Source: Bombyx mori | Taxonomy: Eukaryota > Arthropoda > Insecta > Lepidoptera > Bombycidae | DNA length: 64,000 nucleotides | Assembly (NCBI RefSeq): GCF_030269925.1 | Contig: NC_085128.1 | Span: 1,552,501-1,616,500, forward strand | Reading direction: 5' to 3' | In this document: positions 50,224 to 62,713 of the stretch, piece by piece | Position numbering within the stretch: the first letter of the stretch is position 1 | How the letters are laid out: each line of letters begins with the position of its first letter | Program-made: the position numbers and the translations under genes | The notes under the pieces: model-generated | Databases searched by the model: none | The model's input: only the letters and a program-made list of their open reading frames with translations | What the model was told of the DNA's origin: nothing

Positions 50224-53200
50224 CTATTCATTTACTAATTGCCAGGTGTACTGTTCGTTGCATTTGAAGTCCTTCCAGGCTGCGAAATCGATGCTGGGAA
50301 TATTCTCGCAGCGACTTATTCTGTTTCTGAAATAAAAATATAAGAAGTCGCTGATAGCAGAGTACATAGTTACTTTTCGCCTCATAAATGGTACAGAAAA
50401 CAATTTAAACCCTACGGTCGTTTATTAACAAAACTTCTCTGACAAGTAAACATTGCGAGAATATTAGAATTGAAGGTTTGATGAGTAGGGCAGCCACCCA
50501 CGAGGCGTGAGGTCTATATTTCAAGTCTATGGGCCCTTTTCGGGCCATGGGCCGAACCTCCTGTGAGGTTCCCGGGGCGACCCCGAGGGGTCTCCGAGGC
50601 CTAGGGGGCGCTACCCTTATACTGTGTAACGGTTATGCCACTCCCCAAACTGGAACGCATGACTGATCTACGACAGAAATTACCAGTATGTTCTTCTACT
50701 ACGGTCTAGCATAAATAAAAATAATAAATAATTTGTGGATTTTATTTTTTTCCGTCACGGAAATAATTCATGAACATGTGTGAGGTAATTAATTAGAAAA
50801 AATGGCATCCGCCTGCGGGATTTGAATACTGGCACAGTCGCATTGCTCAATTCAAGTACACCGGGCCTTTTATGCTTTACGCCAGGACGATTTACGAATT
50901 ATTTCGAATTCGAAATACCGTTGTAATTGCAAATGGAATATTTTTCTAAAAAGCTAACATTACACGAAATCATGTATACCTTGAATGTGGTCTCAGGAAC
51001 GCTTGAGGCTGTATTTCGGTGACCTTATCGGCAACATCACAAAGGATTCGAGCTATACTAGCTTTCCTTATTTCGAAAAGTTGTTCTGGAATGAAAATTA
51101 CAATTTAATGCGGGATAACCACGGGATTCATCACAAAGACTGATCCCGCTGCATCCAGCTGATTCCCGCGACCCTCAAAGGGCGATAGATACCTTGTGGA
51201 AGGCCTACAAACGCTACATCTTCCGGTACGCGGTTTTCACCCGAGAAATTTTCGGCCCCAGCGGGACATATCTAATATTAAATAATTCTTCTTCTTAGTC
51301 GTACACTTCGGTTCGTTTTATTGGTTGATTGTGGCTTTTAGGAGGATATTTAATAATAGGTACTCACGTAAACTAAAGGCGTTGGGTCTTTCCGAGCTCT
51401 CGTACCAATGTCTATCAGATACAATATTGCGGACTAGCTGTTCCACTACCAAGCAGTAGAAGGTTGGCGGCACGAAACCACCTTTAATGCGCCTCTCAAC
51501 CCAAATACCGGCCAAGAGGTCCATGTCTTCAACATCTTCGTACAAATCTCTGAGTATTTCGATCCTCTAAAACACAAATTTATCGTCAAGTTCGTTGGAG
51601 ATTCCAAAACAGATATTTTTTCTTTAATTGAATGTGTTCTAGGTAAGATATCGGACTTTAGAGTCTAAATACCTGAGAATAAGCTTGTGTTAAAATTGTC
51701 TACTATCAAAAACAAAAACATTAATCGACTAAAACACATACTTTTCGCATTAAAAGTGTACAATTTCCAAAAATATTCGAAATTGAGTTAATATGCGGAA
51801 TCATTTGGTATCACCAGTATTTTTCTCATAAATACTGTCAAAAGAGCGTAGTGTTAGTTTTTTTTAGTTTACCTATATTTTGACTAGTATTAACAGAATT
51901 AATACAGAATTTTATCTTTCTTTAAAATACAGATAATGTAACTGGTAAAAAATAAAAAATAAATGTTGCAATGATGACTAATATTAAAAATATTACATGT
52001 TAATTCTTTAAAACACTCTCCTGTAAAAAATTATTAAGTTTTGAGTTTATATAGTTTTAATGCGAGAAGACGACATTTATTCAAACTCGCTCTCAAACTA
52101 GTTACTGGCTAATCGAGAAAGAATAGTTTTTTAATGAATCCTTCCTTGCATCATAAAAAAATCAAAATATGTTATATATGCTACCGACCTCGGGGTCAAT
52201 GACTCCTTCCAGGTCTCCCCATTTTTTGATCGTTTTACCGAAACAAAATTCGTGGTATTTAACGTAAGGCTGGAATCCAAAATATCTGTTCTTGGAGATG
52301 TCGTTTGTCATCAGATCCGATGCTCTTTGGTGAGGACCCAAGCCGATATCAACGATCTGAAAATAATAATATAAAATAACATAAATTAATCTCAAGAGAC
52401 TTCGTCTTCTGCAATATCTATCATCGGAGGGAAGAGAGGAAATTTGAATCTGAGTGAAGTTCTTGAATCTGTGGAACGATTTAGTATTAATGCATTTGGT
52501 CCTGAGCCATGTTTAAAGACTAGTTTATCGGCAAATATTGTACCGAAAAGAACAAAAAAAAACAAACCAGATAATTCGTTTAAGCATACATACATCAGGA
52601 TCAGCTGTATGGTCAATATTAGCACTGCCTTGTCTGAAAGCTCCTTGTGTTATATAATCTATGTTATTGTCCACATCGAAGAAGCCTGTTCTCAAAGTGA
52701 GGTTCACTATCGGATACTGCTTGAGATAATATCCCTTTGTGTCGTACATTCTGAAATTTATAAAATTAAAACAAATTTAAGTAAATTTAAGTTCAAATGG
52801 TGAGTTAATCTCCATGTCAGTAGAACTAGTAGGATTTAAGTCAACAACAAAATGTTAGTATCAGATAGTAATTAGTTTTACTGTTAATCTGTCAGTCTGG
52901 AATATTTCGTTGGAACTAATTTTATTGTTAGTATCTTAAGGTGTGTGATTAATATGATTGATATTCAAGTACTTTTGATAATTATTATTAAAAACAAAAT
53001 CAGCCTTAACACAGCTTTTTTCTAACGAAACTAATTCAATTTCAGTTTAATGGTTGAAATAATTCAAAATGTTTATTAAAACATCTATAAATTTACAATT
53101 GAAGAATTATTAAATTGAGATTGGTATTATCAAATAAACACTAAAGGTATATCAGAGGAAGTGTGAAAGCAGCCCCAGTGATTGATAAATTAAAGAGCGG

Positions 53201-56200
53201 ACGGTTAGCGTGGTATGGACATTTGATGCGTAGAGAGGAGATGCATGTGACTAGGAGATGTATGGAAATGGTAGCACAAGGTAGACGGGGAAGAGGTTGG
53301 CCGAAGAAGACATGAGTACAGTGTTTGTGAATGACGATATAAGAGAAAGGGGAGTGAGTGTTGAGATGACGGCTGACAGAGGAAAATGGAATAAAAAAAA
53401 TCGTTTTGCCGACCCCACCCTAATGGGATAAGGTGGAAACAAAGAAGAAGGAGAAATAAAACGAAGCAAACAGACTTAAGGGTGCCTTCCTGGACGCTGT
53501 GGAGCCATCGCAAAACGAACGGGTACTCGAGCGAAACTTGTGGTAGTATTTCAGGATTGTACGCATCTCTGTATCCAAACGAAGACGATAATACACCATC
53601 TCTGACCAAATTGTCACGACCTGGAAAAAAAATTCTCAGTATATTTTGACTCAAATGCAGTGTGTTCACTAGAGCCCATAGAAATCAAAATAGAATGCCA
53701 AATTCAGACGTGAGGTCATAAGGTACACTGTTATGAATATTGTAAATGTGTCATCAAGCAAAAAGTTAACACATAAGGATTATAGTTATATTTCACGCCT
53801 AAAACTAATCCTGTTTAAGGTATATTTTATAATATACAACAATAGACAAACATGTTTGGATTTTTTTTCACTTCAATATTTTATGAAACCAACAAAAGCG
53901 TCACTTTCTTTTGTGAAGCAAGACAACTAAGATTACGTCCCCATGTCTCAAAGGGAGTGGTAAAATTCCTGTTGTGAAGTCTATCAGCCTAAATAATATC
54001 TTAAAAACAGGTAGATCTTGAGATCCTAGTCTCCTATAGAGCAATAATAAACATATAGACGTTAGTGGTCTTGGCATGGTAGTAATTATAATCAGAAGTA
54101 TTTTAGTACAGCTTAAGCAATGCAACCTACCACACTGCTTAAAAATGTAAAACTAAAGAATCCAATAAAGAAAGGTATTTTATCATCCTTACCCAAGAAA
54201 AGAGGTAACAGCTCATAAAAATATATCTGTATAGCTACAGCGATATTTATGTCTCTCGCTGTATTAAAGAGCGTATTGTCATCCCAACACGGGTTGATCT
54301 TTGCCAATTGTTCCGCGATGAAATTGTGGTGCCTCCAAAACCAAACAGCCATTATATTGACACTAGCAAGTGTATTGCTACCGTCTTCGGCTGTCGAAAA
54401 AGAGTATGATTCATAAAACCGTGGCACGTCGAAGGGTTATTATTAAAGTTCTCTAAATTATCTGTGTCTCAACGAGGAAAAGTTGTTAAATCACCTAGTG
54501 TAGCAGATCGAGACAGTACACTAGTAAATTTTGATTACTATGCTTTCATTATTGCGTAAATTTAAAAATTAAACTGATATAATATAAAACGGTCGATTCA
54601 ATAGTTTTTTTGTTCGTTCATGTTTGGCTCTTGATTATTTACCTTGATGTAGTTGAAGTTTTGGAGAGTTGTTGCTTTAGGGATGATTTTTGATAAGCCA
54701 TACTTGAAATCTTTTAGCAATACTATTTCTTTTTTTAATTATAGTATTCATAACATTTCATGTCGTGAAGTCAATGGCGGATCCAAGGGGGGGGTCATGG
54801 GGGTCATGACCACCCCCTGAGCTGGTTCCAGGACTTAGGTGGACCACTAATTGAATATAATGATTTTATTTATATATTTTGTCACCATACAGATTTTATG
54901 TTACTACATACCTTTAATATATAATTAATTTAATATAATATAATAACTTTGTATAATGGCAAACGTTTGGGAACGAACGCATCTAAATTTGACTATGTGA
55001 CCCCCTCCTGGCGCCAAAGCTGGATCCGCCCTTGCGTGAAGTGATTCTAACATTTACTCACACACAAACATCAAACGTCTCGGAAATATATAATATTTTT
55101 TTTATCATAATGGCCATAATATATGAGACAAGATCTGTTGAAAAGCGAATGATTGTCTAGTAAACTGGAATGAGGATAATTCCGAATGAATTGACGACTT
55201 TGACCGCTAAATTTCGTGTTTATCAAAGATATCAGGTCAACAAACTCAACTAGAAAACTAAGTAGCAAAATTCACTATAATAATATTCGGCTTTCGATGA
55301 ATAAATATTTTTTAATGCGACAGAGACATTAACATTATTCAAATTGCCTTTCGTGTTTGTAAATTTCATTAACGTTTTATAGCTAAAAATAAAAAATAAA
55401 AACATTCACAGTTTATTTCGCTAAAACATAGCAACATCGTGTGACGTGAAACGTGGCTAAATATCGATTGATCGATACATTACTGTGTGCTGATGCCAGA
55501 ATGACACTTACGTGTTGCATGACATCTTGTTTCTCTAGGCTTGTCGTTTAATAAGCAAAGGTTAATTTGAGATTTGGTGCTTGGAGGCCAGATTCTTCCA
55601 TTCGAAATCTCATACTTCAGTAAGCCTCCTTTGAATAGTCTTCCTTTTGCCAAAAGCGATTTCAGATCGCTTCCATATAACATCGAAAGGTCCAGCAGAG
55701 GTGTCGATGATGTGATCTGTCACGAAAAAGGTGTTTGATATTTTACCTTCAATGTATTTTAAATGTAAGCTTTACTTGTAACAGCTAGATAAGTAAGTAA
55801 GATATATAAGAATGATATGTTATGTTATGTTATGTTGTGTTGTGTTGTGTTATTTTGTGTTATGTTGTGTTGTGTTGTGTGTTGTGTTATGTTGTGTGTT
55901 ATGTTGTGTGTTGAGTTGTGTTGTTTTGTGTTGTGTTAATTTGATGTCATTTTTGTCTCACTAAATAGGTTTCATGGATGTATATGTTTTAATCTCTGTG
56001 TATGATATAGAAAATAAATGTCTTTTAAGTAGTGCCTTTATCGCATGCATAAGGTCACAAATAAAGTTAGGTGCAAAAGATCACAAATATAAAGCCGTCG
56101 TGGCCTAAAAGATAAGACGCCCGGTGCATTCGTATCGACCGTTTGCCGGCTGTGCCAGTGTTCGGATCCCGCAGGCAGGTACAATTTTTTTCTAATGAAA

Positions 56201-57131
56201 TACGAACTTAGCAAATGTTGCGGAATTACTTTCACGGTGAAGGAGTAACATCGTGTGATGAAAATTAAATCCGCAAAAATAATGATTTGCGTAAATACTG
56301 GTTGGTGGTAGAACGTCTTGTAAGTCCGCACGGGTAACCACTATCCTGCATATTTCTGTCGTGAAACAGTAATGCGTTTCGAATCGAAGGGTGAGATATG
56401 AATGGTGAGGATGATTTATGTTTTTATGTCTATGGTCTCCAATAACTTAACTCCAGGTGGACGTGAGCTCATTCATCCATGTAAACAAAAAAGTGTGTCC
56501 CGTAGTATAGGTGACTAAATACTCGCTCGGATGTTATTTCTGACAGTGTATCTCGTTGAGTAAGGAGTATATCTCGTGTCCATTACATACCCTTTCTGGA
56601 ACTGTTCCATTTTTCACACAGCCAGTGGATTGGAAAGACTCCGGTCGCGTCATGTTCAGACACCTGATGTCTGAGAAGCGGTGCACCGGATCATCATCAG
56701 GTATTTTATTCTGTACGCAATCTCTATCAGTTTTTCCTTTGGCCGTACAGCAATATGGCTTCCATATAATATATTTTACTGTTGAACATTAGAATTTCAG
56801 ATAAAATTATACTGGATAGTTGTGAACATTATTCTCGCTTTATTTTCACTATTGCGTTTTTGCGAGAGTGGGATACTAAATAGCAGTGCAGCAAGTACAC
56901 CTTAAAATTGACATTCCCATCTCATGTTTCGAAATTGTTAGTACCATTTGTAGGCTGGAGTAATCACTTAACAACATGTGATCCGTGAGCTCGACTACCG
57001 ATCTTAAAAAACAAGAAACGAATTTAATATAAGTGTGGTCTAGAACTAATTACCAATGCTAACTTCAAATTTGCTTTTATACTTTTCCGGATATTGATAT
57101 CATTTTTAACTTGATTTTATTGGCTCGGTAT

Positions 57132-57215
<84 letters not shown>

Positions 57216-60200
57216 TGCCTTTGTAGGCAGACGAGCATACGGCCCACCTGATGGTAAGTGGTCACCGTCGCTCATGGACGTCAGCAATGCCAGGGGCAGA
57301 GCCAAGCCGCTGCCTACCATAAAGAACTCTCCGCAAGCCTCGTTTGAAGAAGGACATGTCATAGCGCTCGGAAAACACCGTGGAGGGGAGTTCATTCCAA
57401 AGCCGGATGGTACGTGGCAAAAAAGATCTTTGGAAACGCACTGTCGATGAACGCAGCGGTTCCAGATAATATGGATGAACTCTGCTCCGATGGCGGGAGG
57501 TGCGATGATAGAAAGGAGATGAGGGAATCATCTCGAATAATTCCTCAGAGCATTCCCCATGGACCATGCGGTATAAAACACAGAGAGAACCGAAGTCCCT
57601 CCGTAGACCCAGAGGTTCCAAGCGATCCGCGAGCGCAGGACTATCGACCATCCGAACAGCCCGTTTCTGTATGGAGTCAAATGGAAGTAGCTGGTATTTG
57701 GGAGCCCCGGCCCAGAGGTGAGAGCAGTACTCCACGCGAGGTCGGACCTGCGCTTTATAAAGCGCAAGTCTCTGTCCAGGCGTGAAATACCGCTTCGCTC
57801 TGTTGAGAACTCCCAACATTTTAGAGGCCAATTTGGCTTTACCTTCCAAATGACTCCGAAACTGGACATCGCTCGAAATATCGACCCCCAGAATCCCGAT
57901 ACTCGCGGAAAGCTGCAGGGATACTCCTTGAAATTCCGGCGCCATGACAAAAGGGTCCTTCTTCGCAGTGAACGCGCAAACCTGTGTCTTCAATGGGTTG
58001 AACTGAACTGAATTCAGTTCACCCCACTTGGAGACCCGCCCCAGAGAGTTCTCCACTTAGGCAAAACAGGAATCGCCTCTCGTGTATAACGCTTCGAGAG
58101 AGACTCTGATGGCCGATATATCGCGCATCCCCCGTGCTGTCATCCGCATAGCAATGCATGCCATCAATAGATAGCATGTCATTGATATGCAGTATGAAAA
58201 GCGTGGGGGAGAGCACCGAACCTTGTGGAACACCAGCGTTGATGGTCATGGTATCGGAGCAGCAGCCGTCGACGACAACTGCGATGCTCCGTCCATCCAA
58301 AAAGCTAGTGATCCACTTGCAGAGTCCCTCAGGGATCCCGTATGCTGGAAGCTTCGATAGAAGTGCCCTATGCCAGACCCTGTCAAAGGCCTTCGCGATG
58401 TCAAGGCTCACAGCGAGAGCCTCGCCCTTGCTTTCCAAGGCTTCAGCCCACCTGTGTGTAAGGTATACAAGAAGATCGCCAGCTGAGCGACCATGACGGA
58501 AACCGTACTGCCGGTCACTGATCAGCTGGCGATCCTCAAGATACTTAAGAAGTTGGATGTTTATGATTCGCTCCATCACCTTGGAAAGCAAGGAAGTTAT
58601 CGCGATAGGTCTGTAATTCGAGGGGTCCGACCGGTCACCCTTCTTGGGGATAGGGTGGACATGAGCAGTCTTCCATGAAGACGGAACCCTGTTGGTATTG
58701 TACGAGAGGCGATATAGACGCGTTAGCGCGGGTGTCAATTCAGGGGCGCATGTTTTTAGAACCACTGCGGGGATGCAATCTGGCCCACTCGACTTATGGA
58801 CATCAAGAAGCCGAAGCTCCTGCCTGACCGCACGCTGTGTGATGCGAATCTCAGGCATGGAGCTGTCACACCGGGAGATGTTGGGCGGCGTGGCTCCCCC
58901 GTCATCCAAAGTCGAGTATGAGGCAAAGAGCTTGACCAGAAGGTCAGCCTTCTCCTTCGCACTATGAGCCAGACTGTCATTGGACTTACGCAGTGGTGGA
59001 AGGCTTGACCTGCAGAAGTTACCTTCTGCAGCCTTAGCCAGCGACCAGAAAGCACGGCTCCCAGAGGGATAGCTATTCAGTCGCTCGCCAATTCTGGCAA
59101 CGTGCTCCGACTTCGCCTTGGCAATAGCCCTCTTATAGGACCTAGAGGCGGCGTTAAATTTCCGCCTTTTCTCCGAGATATCAGGATCCCGGCATCTCCT
59201 AGCAACATTAAATGCCACGTATGCAGACCGCTTGAGGCGTGCAGCATCCCTACTGGCTTTATTATACCAGGGTTTGCTGCGACCCCCAACGGGCACCTCA
59301 GAAGAAGGAATGAATAATTCCATTCCCTGAAGCACCACGTCTTTAAGTCGGTCCGCACAGACGTCAGGATCATCGGAGGAAAAGCAGAGCCGCCCCCATG
59401 GGTAGGATGCGTAAAATTCACGCATTCCATCCCAGTCTGCTGACCTGTACCGCCAAACTCTTCGAAACCCGGTCGTCGTTCGACGACTAGGACGAGAGAG
59501 TGGTATGGCAGCACGGATAAGGCAGTGATCAGACGATCCAAGTGGAGCGTCGACCACCACACTGTATCCAGCTGGGTGAGTAGTCAGCAGAAGGTCCAAC
59601 AAAGAAGGCTCGTGCCCCTCAATGTCTGGGACACGGGTGGGCTGTGTCACCAGTTGTGAGAGGCCGTAGGACAAGGCGAAATCGTAGGCAGCCCGACCCG
59701 GGAGGTCAGTGGTTCTGGACCCCAACCACTCCTGGTGATGAGCGTTAAAGTCACAAAGGACCACCACCTCCGCAGATGGGTACTGCTCAAGCACGCGGTC
59801 AGTCCCCTCTTGTACATGCTCAAACAGAGCTGACCCCGCATCACTGCTGTGAGACCTGTACAGGCAAGCGTAGACTCGGGTGCAGCCCCCATAGTCCACG
59901 CGTAGCCACAAGAGGGACAGGTCCCGTTGCTCGAGGCCCCGAAGCCGACGACAGCAGACATCCTCCCGGATAAACACGCACACCCCGGCTTTACGCAGGA
60001 AGGTGTGCTCCAATACGTAGCCGGGGTATCCGAGGTACGACGTATCGTCTGGGGCAGATATCTGCGTCTCAGTCAGGAAAAAGAGGGCAGGCTGCGCCGT
60101 CTCAAGGTGGTGATGTACGGCGTCAAGGTTACTGTGTAGGCCCCTGACATTGCTGAAATCCACATTAAACGTGGAATGGGGATCCGCCGAAAAAACTCTT

Positions 60201-62484
60201 TTTCTTTTGTCGACTTTCATAATTTTAGTTGGAGAGTAAGGATTTGGAGAGGTAGGATGCTAGAGGTGAGATCAAGGCAATACCTGAATAAAGCGCAGGG
60301 CACAATGAACACTCGATCCGGGGTTGCGCGAGAAGCTGACGCAGGGCATGGAAGGGCCCCCAGTCCACCCTGCATACGATCGCCGGGATCCACTCCGGTC
60401 TCCGACTCCGGCACGACGACCGCATGGCAGAATTTTACACCCGTTGGCGGGACAGCTTCCTGGGGCGGAGTTTAGTTGTGACACCCAGGTTCAGGTCCCC
60501 TACTGACCGGCGGGCGGCGGCAGGCACCGTTTCACTGGGTCTCCCTATACCCCCGTCAGCAACCCACGCCCCGCGGACTTGCGCGCACGTTTGCTCTGCA
60601 TGTTCCAAGTATCACCAAGACTCACCCCCAACAAGGACGAGGAAAGGAAAGGAATAGAACTGGCTCTCCAACCCACATGCCGGAACACAGCTAGGCTATT
60701 TGGCGGCAGACTCTAGTTGGAGGGTGGTCGCCAGCCAGTCGGACAAGGTCCTACCACCGATTGTGTTTTCGGCTCCCGTTTAGCACCACCCAGGGGTTAC
60801 TTGTAGGGAATCGCGGGTTAAACCTACGGAAGCGGGAAGCATCAACCCCCAAATGTTTGTATGATTGTTTGTACATATTTAACTGAACCCTTGAAAGTCA
60901 TTTTCTTCGACTTTATTACGTCTAATTAACTTGAAAATGTTGCCTTCAATACAATAATATTATAAGATCACTCTAATACTTTAACCAGTATCACACCCAG
61001 CTTAACCCAGTACAAATAGGATTTAAAACGGTTTTTAAACTACAATACATACATTTTTTATGGCGATTTGGTTTGAAGAGGATTTACCATAGCGGATCAT
61101 GAATCTAACCAACTTATAAGTTAATAAGTACATAGTTATGTATATACATGATTACCTGTATCATGAAGAGACACTACATCAGCAGACATGAAAACGAAAT
61201 CATGAATCGCTAGTTGAGTAAACAATTGGCTGGAAACCTTGCCCACACTCCACAGATTGGTTCTTAAATACCTTGGAGTGGGCATAGCATTTCCGGATTT
61301 CGCCGTTTTCGGTTCAAAATCTGTTGATAAATAAGCTTTTTACAAATGAATTAGTATCGCCGGATATTCTCCGTGAGTGGCGATTTCGATCGTCTTGATG
61401 CCCTTGCTAGGGCCTGTTTTAGAAAAGCCGTCAGAGCCCGCATGCACGTCCGATGAAGCTAGGATAACACGTCGAAGCTAGTAGCATAGTTAGGCAAAAC
61501 AGGAAGGTTCCACTATCCTGGTCGTTTCTGTCCTGATCCATCACGGGTTCCGATTTGACGCTTGGCATAGCCGTTACACGATACATTGAGGATTTCGACC
61601 TCATATCTCCAGGTGGGTAGAAGCATTCAAGTTATGATGCATATAAACCTTTATAATCACTTATATGTATTATTATGAAACTAGCTTTCGCCTTTTCCAC
61701 GCGCACGGAGTCACAACTCCGTCCGCGTGGAATAGTTACTTTGGCATAACGCAATATTTTACCCCCACTTCATTTACGTAGAAAGTGAAAATATTCTTGA
61801 ATTATAGAATATTAAGGAGCTATTTAAACCACTATTTTGAAACATTCTTTATTGGTGCTCCACTTGTAATTACCTTACCGTGATATTATATAGCCTGTAA
61901 GCCTTCCTCAATAAATGGGCTATCTAATACTGACAGAATTTTCCAAATCAGACCAGTTGTTCCTGAGATTAGCGCGTTCAAACAAAGAAACTCTTGAGCT
62001 TTATAATACAGTTTACCCTATTTCATTACCACGTTTTTTTTTTCCTACCTAAGCTGATACCCTTGATACCTTGCTGATACCTTGCTATTTCAGCGTAACC
62101 TTAGCTAGTAGGTGAGCTCACGGGGCCCAAACCGGAGTGATGCTAACACTGACCCTAGCAAGAGCAGTGCTTCGCAGAATCTACCACCGGATCGGAAACG
62201 CGACCCACGAATCGAAACTCAATGGGCTGTATCTATGGGTTAATTCGCTCGTCGAACCTTTCGTCGCAAGCGACCGGTGCTTGTGATACCTAAAAGCACT
62301 GTTAATGGATCGGGAAGATCCGTAATGACGTGTTTTGGAATGACCTTTATCGTAAACAGCTGGTAGGACTCTGACGAATGGAGTATGACTGGCGCCTCTG
62401 GTTGGGTGTTGGAGATTATTGCAGGAGCCATCAACCCGTCGGCCTTCGTTCGGGTCACAAGGTTCGAACTCTCCGACACACCAA
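50224..62484 (-). CDS. Gene C: second copy of gene B, exons 2-12 (exon 1 beyond the window)
   Basis: Exons at 62345-62484, 61156-61320, 56591-56778, 55512-55716, 54193-54390, 53476-53620, 52594-52750, 52189-52356, 51368-51566, 50980-51085 and 50224-50326. Each has the same length as its gene B counterpart, with intact GT-AG borders and no stop. Exons 2-5 and the first part of exon 6 look identical to gene B; exons 7-12 differ by scattered substitutions (for example RCENIPS for RCEIIPS). It shares the dead distal pocket (FMSADV), proximal RWLH and calcium loop. The absence of any frame break suggests that it still codes. Exon 1 should lie near 64.4-64.5 kb on the same spacing. If the duplication is an assembly artefact, genes B and C would be alleles. 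Confidence 0.75.
53150..53440 (+). mobile_element. LINE ORF2 C-terminal fragment in gene C intron 7
   Basis: Counterpart of 22690-22985 (KLKSGRLAWYGHLMRREEMH), with its own substitutions. Confidence 0.62.
54193..54390 (-). CDS. Gene C exon 6 (identity switch)
   Basis: Differs from gene B in the 3' two thirds (WFWRHHNFIAEQ, IAVAIQIYFYE) and is identical before that. It is the left border of a near-identical tract that runs to the end of the window. Confidence 0.85.
54772..55034. mobile_element. hAT-like MITE, C copy
   Basis: Same ends and 8-base CGTGAAGT target as 24318-24583; differs by a 3-base deletion near 54907. Confidence 0.75.
55818..55942. repeat. TGTTA/TGTTG pentamer microsatellite, C copy
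   Basis: Unit-for-unit copy of 25367-25491. Confidence 0.85.
56094..56491 (+). repeat. Old full-length Bm1-type SINE, C copy
   Basis: Copy of 25643-26040 in gene C intron 4. Confidence 0.8.
57133..60847 (-). mobile_element. Single-ORF LINE, C copy, with 81-base A-tail
   Basis: Same insertion point and sequence as 26682-30340, but the T-run (A-tail) spans 57133-57213, against 23 bases in the B copy. It also carries a frameshifting patch and one endonuclease substitution. Confidence 0.8.
57262..60220 (-). pseudogene. LINE endonuclease/reverse transcriptase, frameshifted copy
   Basis: The same 986-codon ORF as in gene B intron 3, but a replaced patch at about 58060-58072 (two bases shorter) splits it into 60220-58019 and 58056-57262 after the YADDST motif. 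The endonuclease motif LGDFNAHH reads LCDFNAHH. Otherwise unchanged. Confidence 0.9.
61681..62007 (-). mobile_element. Helitron-like element, C copy
   Basis: Copy of 31174-31500, with the same terminal hairpin and CTAG. Confidence 0.58.
62034..62339 (-). mobile_element. Jockey-like LINE fragment next to the gene C exon 2 donor
   Basis: Copy of 31527-31832, again about five bases from the donor. Confidence 0.74.
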
Positions 62485-62578
62485 CTAAATAATACATAAT
62501 ACTATGGTTGATAAAGTTGGCGTTAAAGTAGCAGAATTACATATGGGCGCTATGAATTAATTTGTGTGTGTAATTTAT

Positions 62579-62713
62579 ATAAATATTTTCATTGCTTAAA
62601 TGGATGGACGAGCTCATAGCCCACCTGGTGTTAAGTGGTTACTGGAGCCCATAGAATCTATGACGTAAATGCGTCACCCACCTTGAGATATAAGTTCTAA
62701 GGTTTTAAAATAT
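62579..62713 (-). repeat. Bm1-type SINE, tail half, cut by maT (C copy)
   Basis: Counterpart of 32072-32206; the head half would lie past the right edge of the window. Confidence 0.8.
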
